This document shows positions 10,046-22,467 of a DNA stretch of 64,000 bases, one piece after another. Under the pieces are notes generated by a model. The model did not search any database. It was given only the letters and a program-made list of their open reading frames with translations, and was not told where the DNA came from. Each line of letters begins with the position of its first letter. The stretch's first letter is position 1. The position numbers and the translations under genes were made by a program. Origin of the DNA: Trematomus loennbergii (Eukaryota; Chordata; Actinopteri; Perciformes; Nototheniidae); the NCBI GenBank assembly GCA_012861695.1, contig JAAOOA010000048.1, positions 3,279,018-3,343,017 of the forward strand. The letters are read 5' to 3'.

Positions 10046-10359
10046 TTTTGACATGTGATCACTTTTCAATTATCCTAATAGATATATGTTTATAAATATT
10101 ATAATTAGCTTGTTTAATATTGAGTTATAGCAAAAAAAAAAGAAGTATTTTGAGATGTCATGAATCAGTTCATCTTTGAAAATGTACATTTGTGGCTCAT
10201 TTAACTGTCTCAATGTTTTCAATTTAATGATCGACAATCCTTTTCTTTTTTAGAAGCAAAGTCAAAGACATTGATACTGTAATATATGCCATTATTTTAG
10301 AAATTCCCCTTTTCCTACAGAGCGCATTTATGAACATTTCTGAGTTTGTTCCTATAAAG
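10046..10359. repeat. segmental duplication block 2, copy A, first part
   Basis: AT-rich, non-coding sequence matching about 60035-60327 of copy B. No gene is visible. Confidence 0.8.
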
Positions 10360-11055
10360 GGGTATTCAAACTTTTTTATTAAAGGTCCACTTGTGAACTT
10401 TATACAAGGTCACTGGTCCGGATCAATGCCAGTAAAGTCACCCCCCCCCCCCCCCCCCGGAGCGGAGCAACGAAACTGAAATTAAGAAAACATTTCTTAT
10501 GGCGCTCTATGCATGGGGCCCCCTTGGGGGGTTTCCCGACATGTTGTTGCAGTAAATTAAAGGGTGTTTCATGTTGTCGTTGCTGTGGACCTTCTTAATC
10601 TACTTTCTTTGGGGGCCCCCTTCTGGTCCAAGCACTTGCCTGCCTTGCCTGTCGGCAAACGGCGCCCCTGTAATATACACACACACATTCAATACATACA
10701 TACAGTATGATGGCTTGAACTAGTGGGAGAAATGGCACTGTTTGTCTGTAGCCAATGCCTTGAACCTCGGCAAAAAAGGCATTAGAAGCATTAGAAAGTC
10801 AAGGTAAACTTGCGGTCTGCAATGCGTGTCACGCTCGCGCACACAAGTAAATATATATGCACGTTCATTCTCACAATCAGACACGCGTCAGACACAAGAC
10901 GCGCGTACACAATGATGTACATATTTTATCAGAATCATTATTTTTTTTTTTTTTTTTTTTTTATTTTTTTTTTATAATGGGACACAGGGTTCGGTCCGGA
11001 TTGATTTGCAGTTCGGTCCGGATCCGGACCTTGGTCCGGAGTTTGAGAAGCCCTG
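10360..11055. mobile_element. hAT-like element with ~8-bp target duplication CTATAAA(A/G)
   Basis: The left end GGGTATTCAAAC and right end GTTTGAGAAGCCCTG are degenerate Charlie-type hAT ends. CTATAAAG precedes and CTATAAAA follows the element. Copy B has the uninterrupted site near 60320. Inside are a 19-base C run (about 10441) and a long T-rich run (about 10940-10972), with no transposase. Confidence 0.75.
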
Positions 11056-11417
11056 CTATAAAAGAAACAGATTTCATGAGAGGGGCATGTCACATCCTCT
11101 CATATGGATCACAGGATATGATTCGATTAGTTTTTATGATATTTGCAAATAACGTCCCAAAGATTTGATATAATTTCGGCTGTTTTTTCATCATCAGTCT
11201 CACCTCATTGTTCTGAGCAGAGAATATGGACTGCTACCTAATGGAGATGCAAGTCAGAGCAAAAAGTTGGTATTCTGAGAAGAAAAAACGTGAATTCTGA
11301 GAAGAAAGTTGTAATTCTGAGATTAGAGACATTCTTCTATATGAAAAAAATCATCTGCATTTCTTCACTTTCAGCAAAGCGAATGATTTCACCTCGTCTT
11401 CATTCCTGTGGTTTATT
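11056..11417. repeat. segmental duplication block 2, copy A, second part
   Basis: Matches about 60320-60690. Non-coding; it contains degenerate GAATTCTGAGAAGAAA repeats. It ends exactly where the Helentron-like nest begins. Confidence 0.85.
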
Positions 11418-12582
11418 AGTGCGAATGCTGTTTACAGCATTCCACTATAGTTCTTCGAATCTTTATTCTTCCCCTTATTATTAGTGCGAATGCTGTTTAC
11501 AGCATTCCACTATAGTTCTTCGAATCTTTATTAGTGTGAATGCTGTGCCACAGCATTCCACTATAGTACTTCAAAACTTTATTCTTTCCGCTTATTATTT
11601 CAGCCAATACTTTGGCTCTCCATAGCTTCAGCTTATTTTCAGCTACAGAAACCATTCAAATATTAAACTATTCAGCCTGTTCAGGAATCGATGGAAACCT
11701 TCACTTTAAAAATATTTTATACTTTTTGAAATATTCAGCTTTTAAACTCTTTTTTTTAACATTGAAGTCAATGGGAGATGCCTTCAAATCCTCTTTTCCT
11801 ACACTTTGCGCCAAATGCTTCTCCTTCCACATACTTTCAGCTAGACACTTCATTCCAACTTTCAAACGATCACAATACCTTCAGCGATAAAACTTGTTAT
11901 TCAGATTCTTCATATCTTTTACACTTCTTGAGATAATTAACTTAGTTTGGAGCTTGGTAAAGAGGCTTTCTTCAGATTTTAACATTAGTGTGGATGGAGC
12001 AGCTCGTTAAGTCTAGAGTGCTTTGATCTCAAAACAGAGTGGAAGAGTGCTTGAAATTCTCCTAAAAAAAATGTTTTAAACTGCCATAATTCCCAAACCC
12101 TACACTCCTCAGACATCATTTTTCATGAGAAACGTAGGAAAACATCTAGTAGCTTGGAAAATGACACATAATTAAACAAAATAATTAAACAAAATGCCTC
12201 TTGAGGGCATGAAGTGACAAAAACGTTCAACATGTCTCCATTAAAGCCCATTGTAATTTCAGGCAGATATTTCCTCACAGCAGCAGCCGCACACCTTTCT
12301 TAAACTGCCAAAAAGGCCACATTATTAACCCGAAAGTAACAAAAATTACACTTCAGATACTCAACTTCCTTGACATGCTTCACGTTTTGAAATTTCGCAG
12401 ATATCTGTTACGGTTCTTCGACAAAACGTTCACATGTAAGAGGTTCATCTCTCATTTAGAACAATGAAGCCTTTGATCTCTAGGCAGCTCGTTAGCTCAA
12501 CTATAAACACGATGATGTCATCACTCCAACTGACATGCTCAGTCAGTTCTAACTGTTCATTAGCGAATGCTGTTTACACACA

Positions 12583-12594
12583 GAGTCTCTCTCT

Positions 12595-12656
<62 letters not shown>

Positions 12657-12665
12657 CTCTCTCCT
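12583..12665. repeat. CT microsatellite
   Basis: Nearly pure (TC)n inside Helentron-like element 3. It explains the Leu/Ser ORFs seen here. Confidence 0.95.
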
Positions 12666-12985
12666 TCAGAGACTTCATACTACTTACATCTGATATTTAA
12701 CTCCTTCTGCCTAATTTCAGCTGCAGAAACCATTCAACTATTAACTTATTCAGCTATTTCAGGACAATGTTGTGGTTTATACCTTTTTGAAACCTTTTCT
12801 TTTAAATATTAAGCTTCTTCACTATTTTTCCTACTCTGCAATGCATTTGAGCTGTAACATTTTTATTCAAATCATTTCACTTTTCTGCATTTCTCCGCTA
12901 AGTTCAGCAACACACATACTTGGTTTTTGTAGCTACAAGCAGCATCTAATCAGAGCAGACATGCCCACAGACAGACAGAGACACA

Positions 12986-13965
12986 GGCCCCGGCCCCACG
13001 GGAACGAAAACGGGTTGTATCCGCATATTTCTCTTGCGTATAGCCCTTTTTGCCACACGAGGCCGTAACGAAACGATAGAAACGGACCCCGCAAACGACA
13101 ACGGGTCCAAAGGTGGATAGATCTGGGAACGGAGCGCTCTGGGGGGTCCAACGGCTCCGTGTGATCGCCTCTATACGATCATTTTGTGATAATGATGACG
13201 CAATAGCCCTGCCTCCCCCCACCTCTGCTGCTCACCCCCGCAAAAGTACACTGCACACTGAATTCAGATTATTTATCTTTATCTCGATATGGACATAAAC
13301 GCGAGTGAAGTCTAATCTGACAGGACGGAGACACGCAGCTCCTCCCGCTGTGATGCAGCGGGAGCAACACACACTTCAAGTCAGATCATCACCCTTAGCT
13401 ATTTTAATTACCTCTCAAACTAAACTAGTTATAAATATGTTTATTTTTACTGTCGAGTCATCATTACTGGATCAGCTGCTGCATGAGACAGACACTGACA
13501 CTGTCAGAAGAGAGGAAAAAAGAGGCTCCGTATATTATTATATATCATTATATAGAGTCGTTATTCATTTGTTTTAAAGCTCAATAAATAACAAAGAAGA
13601 CCTTTGACCGGCACTTTTATAATTTTGTCCGGAAGATTTAAACTTTAACACACGTTGACCGGCGAAAAACTCTGCCCGGTTCCCTCGGCCCCCACCGCGG
13701 AGAATAAACAGAAGTGCAGCCATGACAACCATTCTTCTTCGCTGCTTTTGTGGAGGAAGTTGCTGCTTTTGTGGAGGAAGTTACAGCGCCACGTACAGGC
13801 TCGGCATATGTACTGCAGCTTTTCCAGCGGTTGGATCTAAATGGAGCTGTCTCGTGTGGGCAGACACTATCCGGTGTATATTGCGTGTGGACGGAAGCTT
13901 TTTGGCGATTGCGTTTGCGTTAATCCTATGCGTTTTGCCGTATGCGTTCCCGTGGGGCCGGGGCC
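12986..13965. mobile_element. 980-bp TIR transposon nested in element 3
   Basis: Terminal inverted repeats begin GGCCCCGGCCCCACGGGA and are 21 bp and perfect. ACA lies on both sides (12983-12985, 13966-13968), a possible 3-bp target duplication, although the flank is CAGA-repetitive. It is GC-rich relative to its host and has no transposase. The superfamily is unresolved. Confidence 0.65.
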
Positions 13966-15429
13966 ACAGACAGACAGACAGACAACAGACGTAAACAGGT
14001 ATTTTGATAATGTCGTCACCATGGTAACCTTTGATCTCTGGGCTTACACACACAGGTGTTTGTAAACATTCCTTCACTACTACTTACATGTAATATCTTT
14101 ATTTAACTCCTTCAGCCTAATTCCAGCTGCAGGAACCATTCAAATATCAAACTTTCAGCCTTTTCAGCACATGATGGGAAACTTTCAACTTTTTCAAAAT
14201 ATGTTATACTTTTTAAAATATTCAGCTTTTTAAAGTCTTTTTTTTAACATGGAAGTCATTGCAATGCATTTGAGCTGTAACAATTTGATTCAAATCATTT
14301 ATCTTTTCTGCATTTCTCTGCTAAGTTCAGCAACACACTGACTTGGTCTCTGTAGCTAAAAGCAGCTACCATTCAGCTAATAACATATTCAGCTTTTTCT
14401 GCATTTTCAGCTAAATTCAGCCACAAATGTTCACAGTTTACAGCATTCGCACGCATTTTCTGCAGGAAATGCATTTTCTAGTTCTTTTATTATTATTTCA
14501 GCCAATACTTTGGCTCTCCATAACTTCAGCTTACTTTCAGCTACAGAAACCATTCAAATATTAAACTATTCAGCCTGTTCAGGAATCGATGGGAAACCTT
14601 CAACTTTTTAAAAATATTTTATACTTTTTGAAATATTCAGCTTTTTAAACTCTTTTTTTTAACATTGAAGTCAATGGGAGATGCCTTCAAATCCTCTTTT
14701 CCTACACTTTGCGCCAAATGCTACTCCTTCCACATACTTTCAGCTAGACACTTCATTCCAACTTTCAAATGATCACAAGACCTTCAGCTATAAAACTTGT
14801 TATTCAGATTCTTCATATCTTTTACACTTTTTGAGATAATTAACTTTGTTTGGAGCTTGGTAAAGAGGCTTTCTTCAGATTTTAACATTAGTGTGGATGG
14901 AGCAGCTCGTTAAGTCTAGAGTGCTTTGATCTCAAAACAGAGTGCAGCAGTGCTCCCCAAAAATGTTTTAAACTTGCCATAATTCCCAAACCCTACACTC
15001 CTCAGACATATTTTTCATGAAAAACGTAGGAAAACCTCTCCTAGGTTGGAAAATAAAAAAAATTAAGAAGAAATATTAAACAAAATGCCTCTTGAGGGCA
15101 TGAAGAGACAAAAAGTCCAGCTAGCTCCCAATTGATTCCCATGTTAAATCTTTCCGGAACTTTCTTCAGAACAGAGAGAAGTACACTTTAGACAAACTGC
15201 TCCCATCTCCACATTTTACACACAAAACCAAAAAAAACAACATATCAGTTCATTGGGGTTCCCTGATGCTCACGGTCTGGTATTTTTTTATAGGAGCCAT
15301 GTTTTTGAATAGGTGGCAAAATTGTCAGATACAAACCTCAATGCATTCTTAATGGAACTCAGTGCTGCAGTCGTCACCATGGTAACCTTTCATCTCTGGG
15401 TTTACACACACAGGTGTTTGTAAACATTC

Positions 15430-15491
15430 ACCACTACAACTACCACTACCTCTCTCTCTACCTCTCTCTCTCTCTCTCTACTCTCTCTCTC

Positions 15492-15531
<40 letters not shown>

Positions 15532-15566
15532 AGACACTCTCTCTCTCTCTCTCTCTCTGACAGACA

Positions 15567-15597
<31 letters not shown>

Positions 15598-15606
15598 AGA
15601 CACACA

Positions 15607-15637
<31 letters not shown>

Positions 15638-15667
15638 TCACACTCACACTCTCTCTCTCTCTCTCTC

Positions 15668-15702
<35 letters not shown>

Positions 15703-15706
15703 CACA

Positions 15707-15776
<70 letters not shown>

Positions 15777-15785
15777 CCCTCTCTC
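15430..15785. repeat. CT / CAGA / CA microsatellite cluster
   Basis: Alternating (CT)n, (GACA)n and (CA)n runs inside Helentron-like element 2. The Arg/Glu and Ser/Val/Cys ORFs here are artefacts. Confidence 0.9.
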
Positions 15786-16195
15786 TCACAGACACATCAA
15801 GAGAAGAGAGGGTGATCAAGAGAAGTGAGAGAGGGTGATAGAAGAGTGATAGGGTGATCAAGAGAAGAGAGAGGGCGATCAAGAGGAGAGAGAGAGGGCG
15901 ATCAAGAGAGGGCGATCAAGAGGAGAGAGAAGGGCGATCAAGAGGAGGAGAGAGGGGCGATCAAGAGGAGAGAGAGTGGGCGATCAAGAGAAGAGAGAGG
16001 GCGATCAAGAGGAGAGAGAGTGGGCGATCAAGAGGAGAGAGAGAGGGCATCAAGAGGAGAGGAGAGGGCGATCAAGAGGAGAGAGAGAGGGCGATCAAGA
16101 GGAGAGAGAGGGCGATCAAGAAAGAGAAGAGGGCGATAGAAGATTGAGAGGGTGATCAAGAGAGAAGAGGGCGATCAAGAGAAGAGAGAGAGTAA
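15785..16195. repeat. GA-rich minisatellite (GGCGATCAAGAGGAGAGAGA)
   Basis: Tandem 18-24-bp units with core GGCGATCAAGAG, varying in the number of GA dinucleotides. It sits inside Helentron-like element 2; the same array is in elements 4 and 1. Confidence 0.9.
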
Positions 16196-16199
16196 TGTA

Positions 16200-16530
16200 A
16201 CCTCCTAATGTAATGTATACTACTATGAAAATGTTCAAAAAGTGCTCAAACTTCACATGTGTGCTAACAGTCCAGCCGTGAAGACATCTACGGGACAGTT
16301 TTGAGATTTCTTCAAATGCGTTGCCATGGCAACACAATGCTCACCATGAAACACGGTTTTCTCATAACTTCAGTGAAAATGCTCGAAATGGCCCAAAACT
16401 TCACAGGTTTGGTAACGATGCAGCCATCAACACATCTAAGCGTATTATGGGGTGTCATCAAATGCCGTTGCCATGGCGACAGATAATTCACCATCAAGTT
16501 AGTTCAAAAGTTTGTAGTTCAAATATTCTG
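16200..16530. promoter_or_regulatory. diverged tandem segment with palindromic RFX-type X-boxes
   Basis: Two diverged ~145-bp repeats, each ending in GTTGCCATGGC. The first contains the perfect palindrome GTTGCCATGGCAAC (16320-16333). The second has GTTGCCATGGCGAC (16467-16480, one mismatch). The perfect form equals the known RFX/EF-C consensus. Whether it binds RFX factors here is not known. Confidence 0.45.
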
Positions 16531-18119
16531 CTGCTTTCCAAGCCTTTTTACTTTCTTTTCTCATCTTAATACAAATTCATTCACTACTACTTACATCTGA
16601 TATTTAACTCCTTCAGCCTATTTTCAGCTGCAGAAACCATTCAACTATTACATTATTCAGCTATTTCAGGACATCAAGGCTATACATGTTTTTTAAACCT
16701 TTTCTTTTAAATATGCTTTTCTGCATTTTTGTAGCTAAAAGCAGCTACCATTCAGCTAATAACATATTCAGCTTTTTCTGCATTTTCAGCTAAATTCATT
16801 CACAGTTTACAGCATTCGCACGCATTTTCTGCAGGAAATGCATTTTCTAGTTAGTGCGAATGCTGTTTACAGCATTCCACTATAGTTCTTCGAATCTTTA
16901 TTCTTCCCCTTATTATTATTTCAGCCAATACTTTGGCTCTCCATAACTTCAGCTTACTTTCAGCTACAGAAACCATTCAAATATCAAACTATTCAGCCTG
17001 TTCAGGAATCGATGGGAAACCTTCAACTTTAAAAAAATATTTTATACTTTTTGAAATATTCAGCTTTTTAAACTCTTTTTTTTAACATTGAAGTCAATGG
17101 GAGATGCCTTCAAATCCTCTTTTCCTACACTTTGCGCCAAATGCTTCTCCTTCCACAAATTTCAGCTAGACACTTCATTCCAACTTTCAAATGATCACAA
17201 TACCTTCAGCTATAAAACTTGTTATTCAGATTCTTCATATCTTTTACACTTTTTGAGATAATTAACTTTGTTTGGAGCTTGGTAAAGAGGCTTTCTTCAG
17301 ATTTTAACATTAGTGTGGATGGAGCAGCTCGTTAAGTCTAGAGTGCTTTGATCTCAAAACAGAGTGGAGGGGTGCTTCAAATTCTCCCAAAAATGTTTTA
17401 AACTTGCCATAATTCCCAAACCCTACACTCCTCAGACATATTTTGTCATGAAAAACGTAGGAAAACCTCTCCTAGGTTGGAAAATAAAAAAAATGAAGAA
17501 AAAATTAAACAAAATGCCTCTTGAGGGCATGAAGAGACAACAAGTCCAGCTAGCTCCCAATTGATTCCCATGTTAAATCTTTCCGGAACTTTCTTCAGAA
17601 CAGAGAGAAGTACACTTTAGACAAACTGCTCCCATCTCCACATTTTACACACAAAACCAAAAAAAACAACATATATCAGTTCATTGGGGTTCCCTGATGC
17701 TCACGGTCTGGTATTTTTTTATAGGAGCCATAGTTTTTGAACAGTTGGCAAAATTGTCAGATATACTCCTCAATGCATTCTAATGGGCAGTTGGTTGTCA
17801 TGGTGTTGATTGGAGCCACGCACACACCTGAGTGACATCATCTAATCAGAACAGACACCATGGAAACCTTTGATCTCTGGGTTTACACACACAGGTGTTT
17901 GTAAACATTCATTCACTACTACTTACATTTAATATCTTTATTTAACTCCTTGAGCCTAATTTCAGCTGCAGGAACCATTCAAATATCAAACTATTCAGCC
18001 TTTTCAGCACATGATGGGACACTTTCAACTTTTTCAAAATATGTTATACTTTTTAAAACATTCAGCTTTTTAAAGTCTTTTTTTAACATGGAAGTCATTG
18101 CAATGCATTTGAGCTGTAA

Positions 18120-18177
18120 CATCTCTCTCTCTCTCACAGACAGACACACACTCTCTCTCTCTCTCTCACACTCACTC

Positions 18178-18268
<91 letters not shown>

Positions 18269-18285
18269 CTCCCTCTCTCTCACAG
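18120..18285. repeat. CT / CAGA / CA microsatellite cluster (element 4)
   Basis: Same arrangement as at 15430-15785, with a longer (CAGA)n run. Confidence 0.9.
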
Positions 18286-18570
18286 ACACATCAAGAGAAG
18301 AGAGGGCGATCAAGAGAAGTGAGAGAGGGTGATAGAAGAGTGATAGGGTGATCAAGAGAAGAGAGAGGGCGATCAAGAGGAGAGAGAGAGGGCGATCAAG
18401 AGGAGAGAGAGGGCGATCAAGAGAAGAGAGAGAGAGGGCGATCAAGAGGAGAGAGAGAGGGCGATCAAGAGAAGAGAGAGAGGGGCGATCAAGAGGAGAG
18501 AGAGAGGGCGAGCAAGAGAAGAGAAAGAGGGCGATCAAGAGAAGAGAGAGAGGGCGATCAAGATCAATGC
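18285..18570. repeat. GA-rich minisatellite (element 4)
   Basis: The shortest version of the GGCGATCAAGAG array, about 285 bp. Confidence 0.9.
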
Positions 18571-20034
18571 AAATTCATTCACTACTACTTACATCTGATA
18601 TTTAACTCCTTCAGCCTATTTTCAGCTGCAGAAACCATTCAACTATTACATTATTCAGCTATTTCATTACATCAAGGCGATACATGTTTTTTAAAACTTT
18701 TTCTTTTAAATATTAAGCTTTTTCTCCATTTTTGTAGCTAAATTCAGCCACAAATATTCACAGTTTACAGCATTCGCACGCATTTTCTGCAGGAAATGCA
18801 TTTTCTAGTTATTATTATTATTATTATTTCAGCCAATACTTTAGCACTCCATAACTTCAGCTTATTTTCAGCTACAGAAACCATTCAAATATTAAACTAT
18901 TCAGCCTGTTCAGGAATCGATAGGAAACCTTCAACTTTTTAAAAATATTTTATACTTTTTGAAATATTCAGCTTTTTAAACTCTTTTTTTTAACATTGAA
19001 GTCAATGGGAGATGCCTTCAAATCCTCTTTTCCTACACTTTGCGCCAAATGCTTCTCCTTCCACATAGTTTCAGCTAGACACTTCATTCCAACTTTCAAA
19101 TGATCACAAGACCTTCAGCTATAACACTTGTTATTCAGATTCTTCATATCTTTTACACTTCTTGAGATATTTAACTTAGTTTGGAGCTTGGTAAAGAGGC
19201 TTTCTTCAGATTTTAACATTAGTGTGAATGGAGCAGCTCGTTAAGTCTAGAGTGCTTTGATCTCAAAACAGAGTGGAGGGGTGCTTCAAATTCTCCCCCA
19301 AAAATGTTTTAAACTTGCCATAATTCCCAAACCCTACACTCCTCAGACATATTTTGTCATGAAAAACGTAGGAAAACCTCTCCTAGGTTGGAAAATGAAA
19401 AAAAATTAAGAAGAAATATTAAACAAAATGCCTCTTGAGGGCATGAAGAGACAACAAGTCCAGCTAGCTCCCAATTGATTCCCATGTTAAATCTTTCCGG
19501 AACTTTCTTCAGAACAGAGAGAAGTACACTTTAGACAAACTGCTCCCATCTCCACATTTTACACACAAAACCAAAAAAACAACATATATCAGTTCATTGG
19601 GGTTCCCTGATGCTCACGGTCTGGTATTTTTTTTATAGGAGCCATAGTTTTTGAACAGTTGGCAAAATTGTCAGATATACTCCTCAATGCATTCTAATGG
19701 GCAGTTGGTTGTCATGGTGTTGATTGGAGCCACGCACACACCTGAGTGACATCATCTAATCAGAACAGACACCATGGAAACCTTTGATCTCTGGGTTTAC
19801 ACACACAGGTGTTTGTAAACATTCATTCACTACTACTTACATTTAATATCTTTATTTAACTCCTTGAGCCTAATTTCAGCTGCAGGAACCATTCAAATAT
19901 CAAACTATTCAGCCTTTTCAGCACATGATGGGACACTTTCAACTTTTTCAAAATATGTTATACTTTTTAAAACATTCAGCTTTTTAAAGTCTTTTTTTTA
20001 ACATGGAAGTCATTGCAATGCATTTGAGCTGTAA

Positions 20035-20036
20035 CA

Positions 20037-20067
<31 letters not shown>

Positions 20068-20188
20068 GACAGACACACACTCTCTCTCTCTCTCTCTCTC
20101 ACACTCACTCAGACAGACAGACAGACAGACAGACACACACTCTCACACACACACACACACACAACACACACACACACACACAACACAC

Positions 20189-20226
<38 letters not shown>

Positions 20227-20240
20227 CTCCCTCTCTCTCA
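20035..20240. repeat. CT / CAGA / CA microsatellite cluster (element 1)
   Basis: Same order as in elements 2 and 4, with CA runs broken by CAACA. Confidence 0.9.
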
Positions 20241-21145
20241 CAGACACATCAAGAGAAGAGAGGGCGATCAAGAGAAGTGAGAGAGGGTGATAGAAGAGTG
20301 ATAGGGTGATCAAGAGAAGAGAGAGGGCGATCAAGAGGAGAGAGAGAGGGCGATCAAGAGAAGAGAGAGAGAGGGCGATCAAGAGGAAGAGAGAGGGCGA
20401 TCAAGAGGAGAGAGAGAGGGCGATCAAGAGGAGAAGAGAGGGCGATCAAGAAGAGAGAGAGAGGGCGATCAAGAGGAGAGAGAGTGGGCGATCAAGAGGA
20501 GAGAGAGAGGGCGATCAAGAGAGAGAGAGAGAGGGCGATCAAGAGGAGAGAGAGGGCGATCAAGAGGAGAGAGAGGGCGATCGAGAGAAGAGGGCGATCA
20601 AGAGGAGAGAGAGGGCGATCAAGAGGAGAGAGAGAGGGCGATCAAGAGGAGAGAGAGAGGGCGATCAAGAGGAGAGAGAGGGCGATCAAGAGGAGAGAGA
20701 GAGGGCGATCAAGAGGAGAGAGAGAGGGCGATCAAGAGGAGAGAGAGGGCGATCGAGAGAAGAGGGCGATCAAGAGGAGAGAGAGGGCGATCAAGAGAAG
20801 AGAGAGAGGGCGATCAAGAGGAGAGAGAGAGGGCGATCAAGAGAAGAGAGAGAGAGGGCGATCAAGAGGAGAGAGAGTGGGCGATCAAGAGGAGAGAGAG
20901 AGGGCGATCAAGAGGAGAGAGAGGGGCGATCAAGAGGAGAGAGAGGGCGATCGAGAGAAGAGGGCGATCAAGGAGAGAGAGGGCGATCAAGAGAAGAGAG
21001 AGAGAGGGCGATCAAGAGGAGAGAGATAGAGGGCGATCAAGAGAAGAGAGAGAGAGGGCGATCAAGAGGAGAGAGAGAGGGCGAGCAAGAGAAGAGAAAG
21101 AGGGCGATCAAGAGAAGAGAGAGAGGGCGATCAAGATCAATGCAA
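20240..21145. repeat. expanded GA-rich minisatellite (element 1)
   Basis: About 900 bp of GGCGATCAAGAG units, the longest of the three arrays. All three frames of the purine-rich strand stay open, giving an apparent 290-codon Arg/Glu ORF that I do not consider a gene. Confidence 0.9.
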
Positions 21146-21433
21146 ATTCATTCACTACTACTTACATCTGATATTTAACTCCTTCAGCCTATTTTCAGCT
21201 GCAGAAACCATTCAACTCTTACATTATTCAGCTATTTCATTACATCAAGGCGATACATGTTTTTTTAAACTTCTTCTTTTAAATATTAAGCTTTTCTCCA
21301 TTTTGTAGCTAAAAGCAGCTACCATTCAGCTAATAACATTCAGCTTTTTCTGCATTTTCAGCTAAATTCAGCCACAAATGTTCACAGTTTACAGCATTCG
21401 CACGCATTTTCTGCAGGAAATGCATTTTCTAGT

Positions 21434-22380
21434 TTCAGGTGCGTCACAGATTTATGAATCACTGATGATGAAGCTGAGACACCAAAACATCCCTTTAACG
21501 AGCTCGCCCCTACTAAATACTAATTGTTTTCTACGGGAGAGCAGCAGAACATGTGACTTTATTTTTTTCTTCTTCAAGGTCTGACCAAAAGTGAATTATT
21601 TTTTGAAAAGTCGAAACTTTGAGAAAAGAATATGGAATTTTTGAGAAAAAGTTGGAATTCTTTGAGAAACATTTTGAGACGAAAAATCGGTATTTAAAAA
21701 AAACGTTGGCTTTGTTCTTGGAATTCGTAGAAAGAATCCTGACTTATTTTTTTATTCTAAGGAGAAAAAAAAATCTGAGCAAAAAAAGTTGGAATTCTGA
21801 GAAAAAAATCTGAATTCTGGGAAGAAAGTCAGAATTCAGAGAAAATCAACACTTTGGGAAATTATTCTGCTGAAGTCATGGCAGGAGGTGACTCTTTAAC
21901 TCGAGGGATGTGTGTTTCTGAAGGCGGGTGCTGAGTATTTTGGACACAATATGATTTTATTTGCCCACTTTCAATATTTATATGTTTCCAATATATATAT
22001 AATATCACTTAGTCTCATTATATATAACATAGATTTGATGCATGTCCTGTCTAAAATTACATTTAATTTCACATTTATCAGCATATTTAAGTCCAGCAGA
22101 CCTGAAAGCTGAGCGGGATATCAAAAATAAATGCACTAATAAGTGAAGAATATGTTGATTTGGAGTTTGTTTCTGACTCGCTTTCGACTTTCGTCTACTA
22201 ACTTTAACATCTTTAATGTAAAACCCGAATTCCAGTGATCAAGATCCTTTATATTTTACATTTTAATATTATTATTATTATTATTATTATTATTACATTT
22301 TGCAGTTCAGTGGATACATTTGCAGTAAAGTGAGTATATTTTGCAGTAAATTGAAAATATTTTGCTGTACAGTGAGTATA
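21434..22380. repeat. segmental duplication block 3, copy A
   Basis: Matches about 60690-61600. It contains degenerate GGAATTCTGAGAAAAAA repeats (21590-21850), an ATT microsatellite (22266-22296) and a ~20-bp TTTGCAGTAAAGTGAGTATA minisatellite (22295-22380) that is longer in copy B. No gene is visible. Confidence 0.85.
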
Positions 22381-22467
22381 TACCCCCCGAGGAGCTGGTT
22401 ATTGATCGGCCTCGTAGGTAGTGATTGGACGAGAGTGGATCGTTTCCTCGGCTGCATTAGAGTCCAT

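Larger units (their letters stand above)
11533..14481. mobile_element. Helentron-like element 3, innermost, inserted in element 2
   Basis: A variant 5' end AGTGTGAATGCTGTGCCACA is at 11533 after CTTTATT. The 3' hairpin plus CTAG end at 14481, after which element 2 resumes with TTCTTTTATTATT. It contains a CT tract (about 12583-12665) and a nested 980-bp TIR element. Confidence 0.7.
11483..16850. mobile_element. Helentron-like element 2, inserted in element 1
   Basis: The 5' end AGTGCGAATGCTG is at 11483, after TTATTATT of element 1. The 3' hairpin and CTAG end at 16850. Element 3 interrupts it, so its own sequence is 11483-11532 plus 14482-16850. It carries CT/CAGA/CA tracts, a GA-rich minisatellite and a private 330-bp segment with RFX-type palindromes (16200-16530). 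Confidence 0.7.
16853..18808. mobile_element. Helentron-like element 4, complete, abutting element 2
   Basis: The 5' end AGTGCGAATGCTG at 16853 follows the CTAG of element 2 by two T residues. The 3' hairpin and CTAG end at 18808. At 1.96 kb uninterrupted, it is the best reference copy. Its order is: 5' ATIR, conserved TTTCAGCCAATACTTTGG region, CT/CAGA/CA tracts, GA minisatellite, 3' ATIR, hairpin. Confidence 0.75.
11418..21432. mobile_element. Helentron-like element 1 (outermost of four nested copies)
   Basis: The 5' end AGTGCGAATGCTGTTTACAG lies at 11418. The 3' end lies at 21432: subterminal inverted copy ACAGCATTCGCAC, then a near-perfect palindrome GCATTTTCTGCAGGAAATGC, then ATTTTCTAG. 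Copy B preserves the empty site (GGTTTATTTCAGG near 60690), showing insertion between T residues and no real target duplication. These are the hallmarks of Helentron/Helitron2-type rolling-circle elements: asymmetric inverted ends, a 3' hairpin and T-T insertion. Its own sequence is 11418-11482 plus 18809-21432; the rest is nested elements. No Rep/helicase coding is present, so it is non-autonomous. Confidence 0.75.

Noticed and set aside
13722..13994. Cys/Gly-rich 90-codon ORF in the 980-bp TIR element
   Set aside because: Contains a 24-bp tandem repeat and runs out through the terminal repeat; no transposase motif.
20306..21178. 290-codon Arg/Glu-rich ORF
   Set aside because: It is the reading of a GA-rich minisatellite whose three frames are all open; there is no gene signal and the composition follows the repeat unit.
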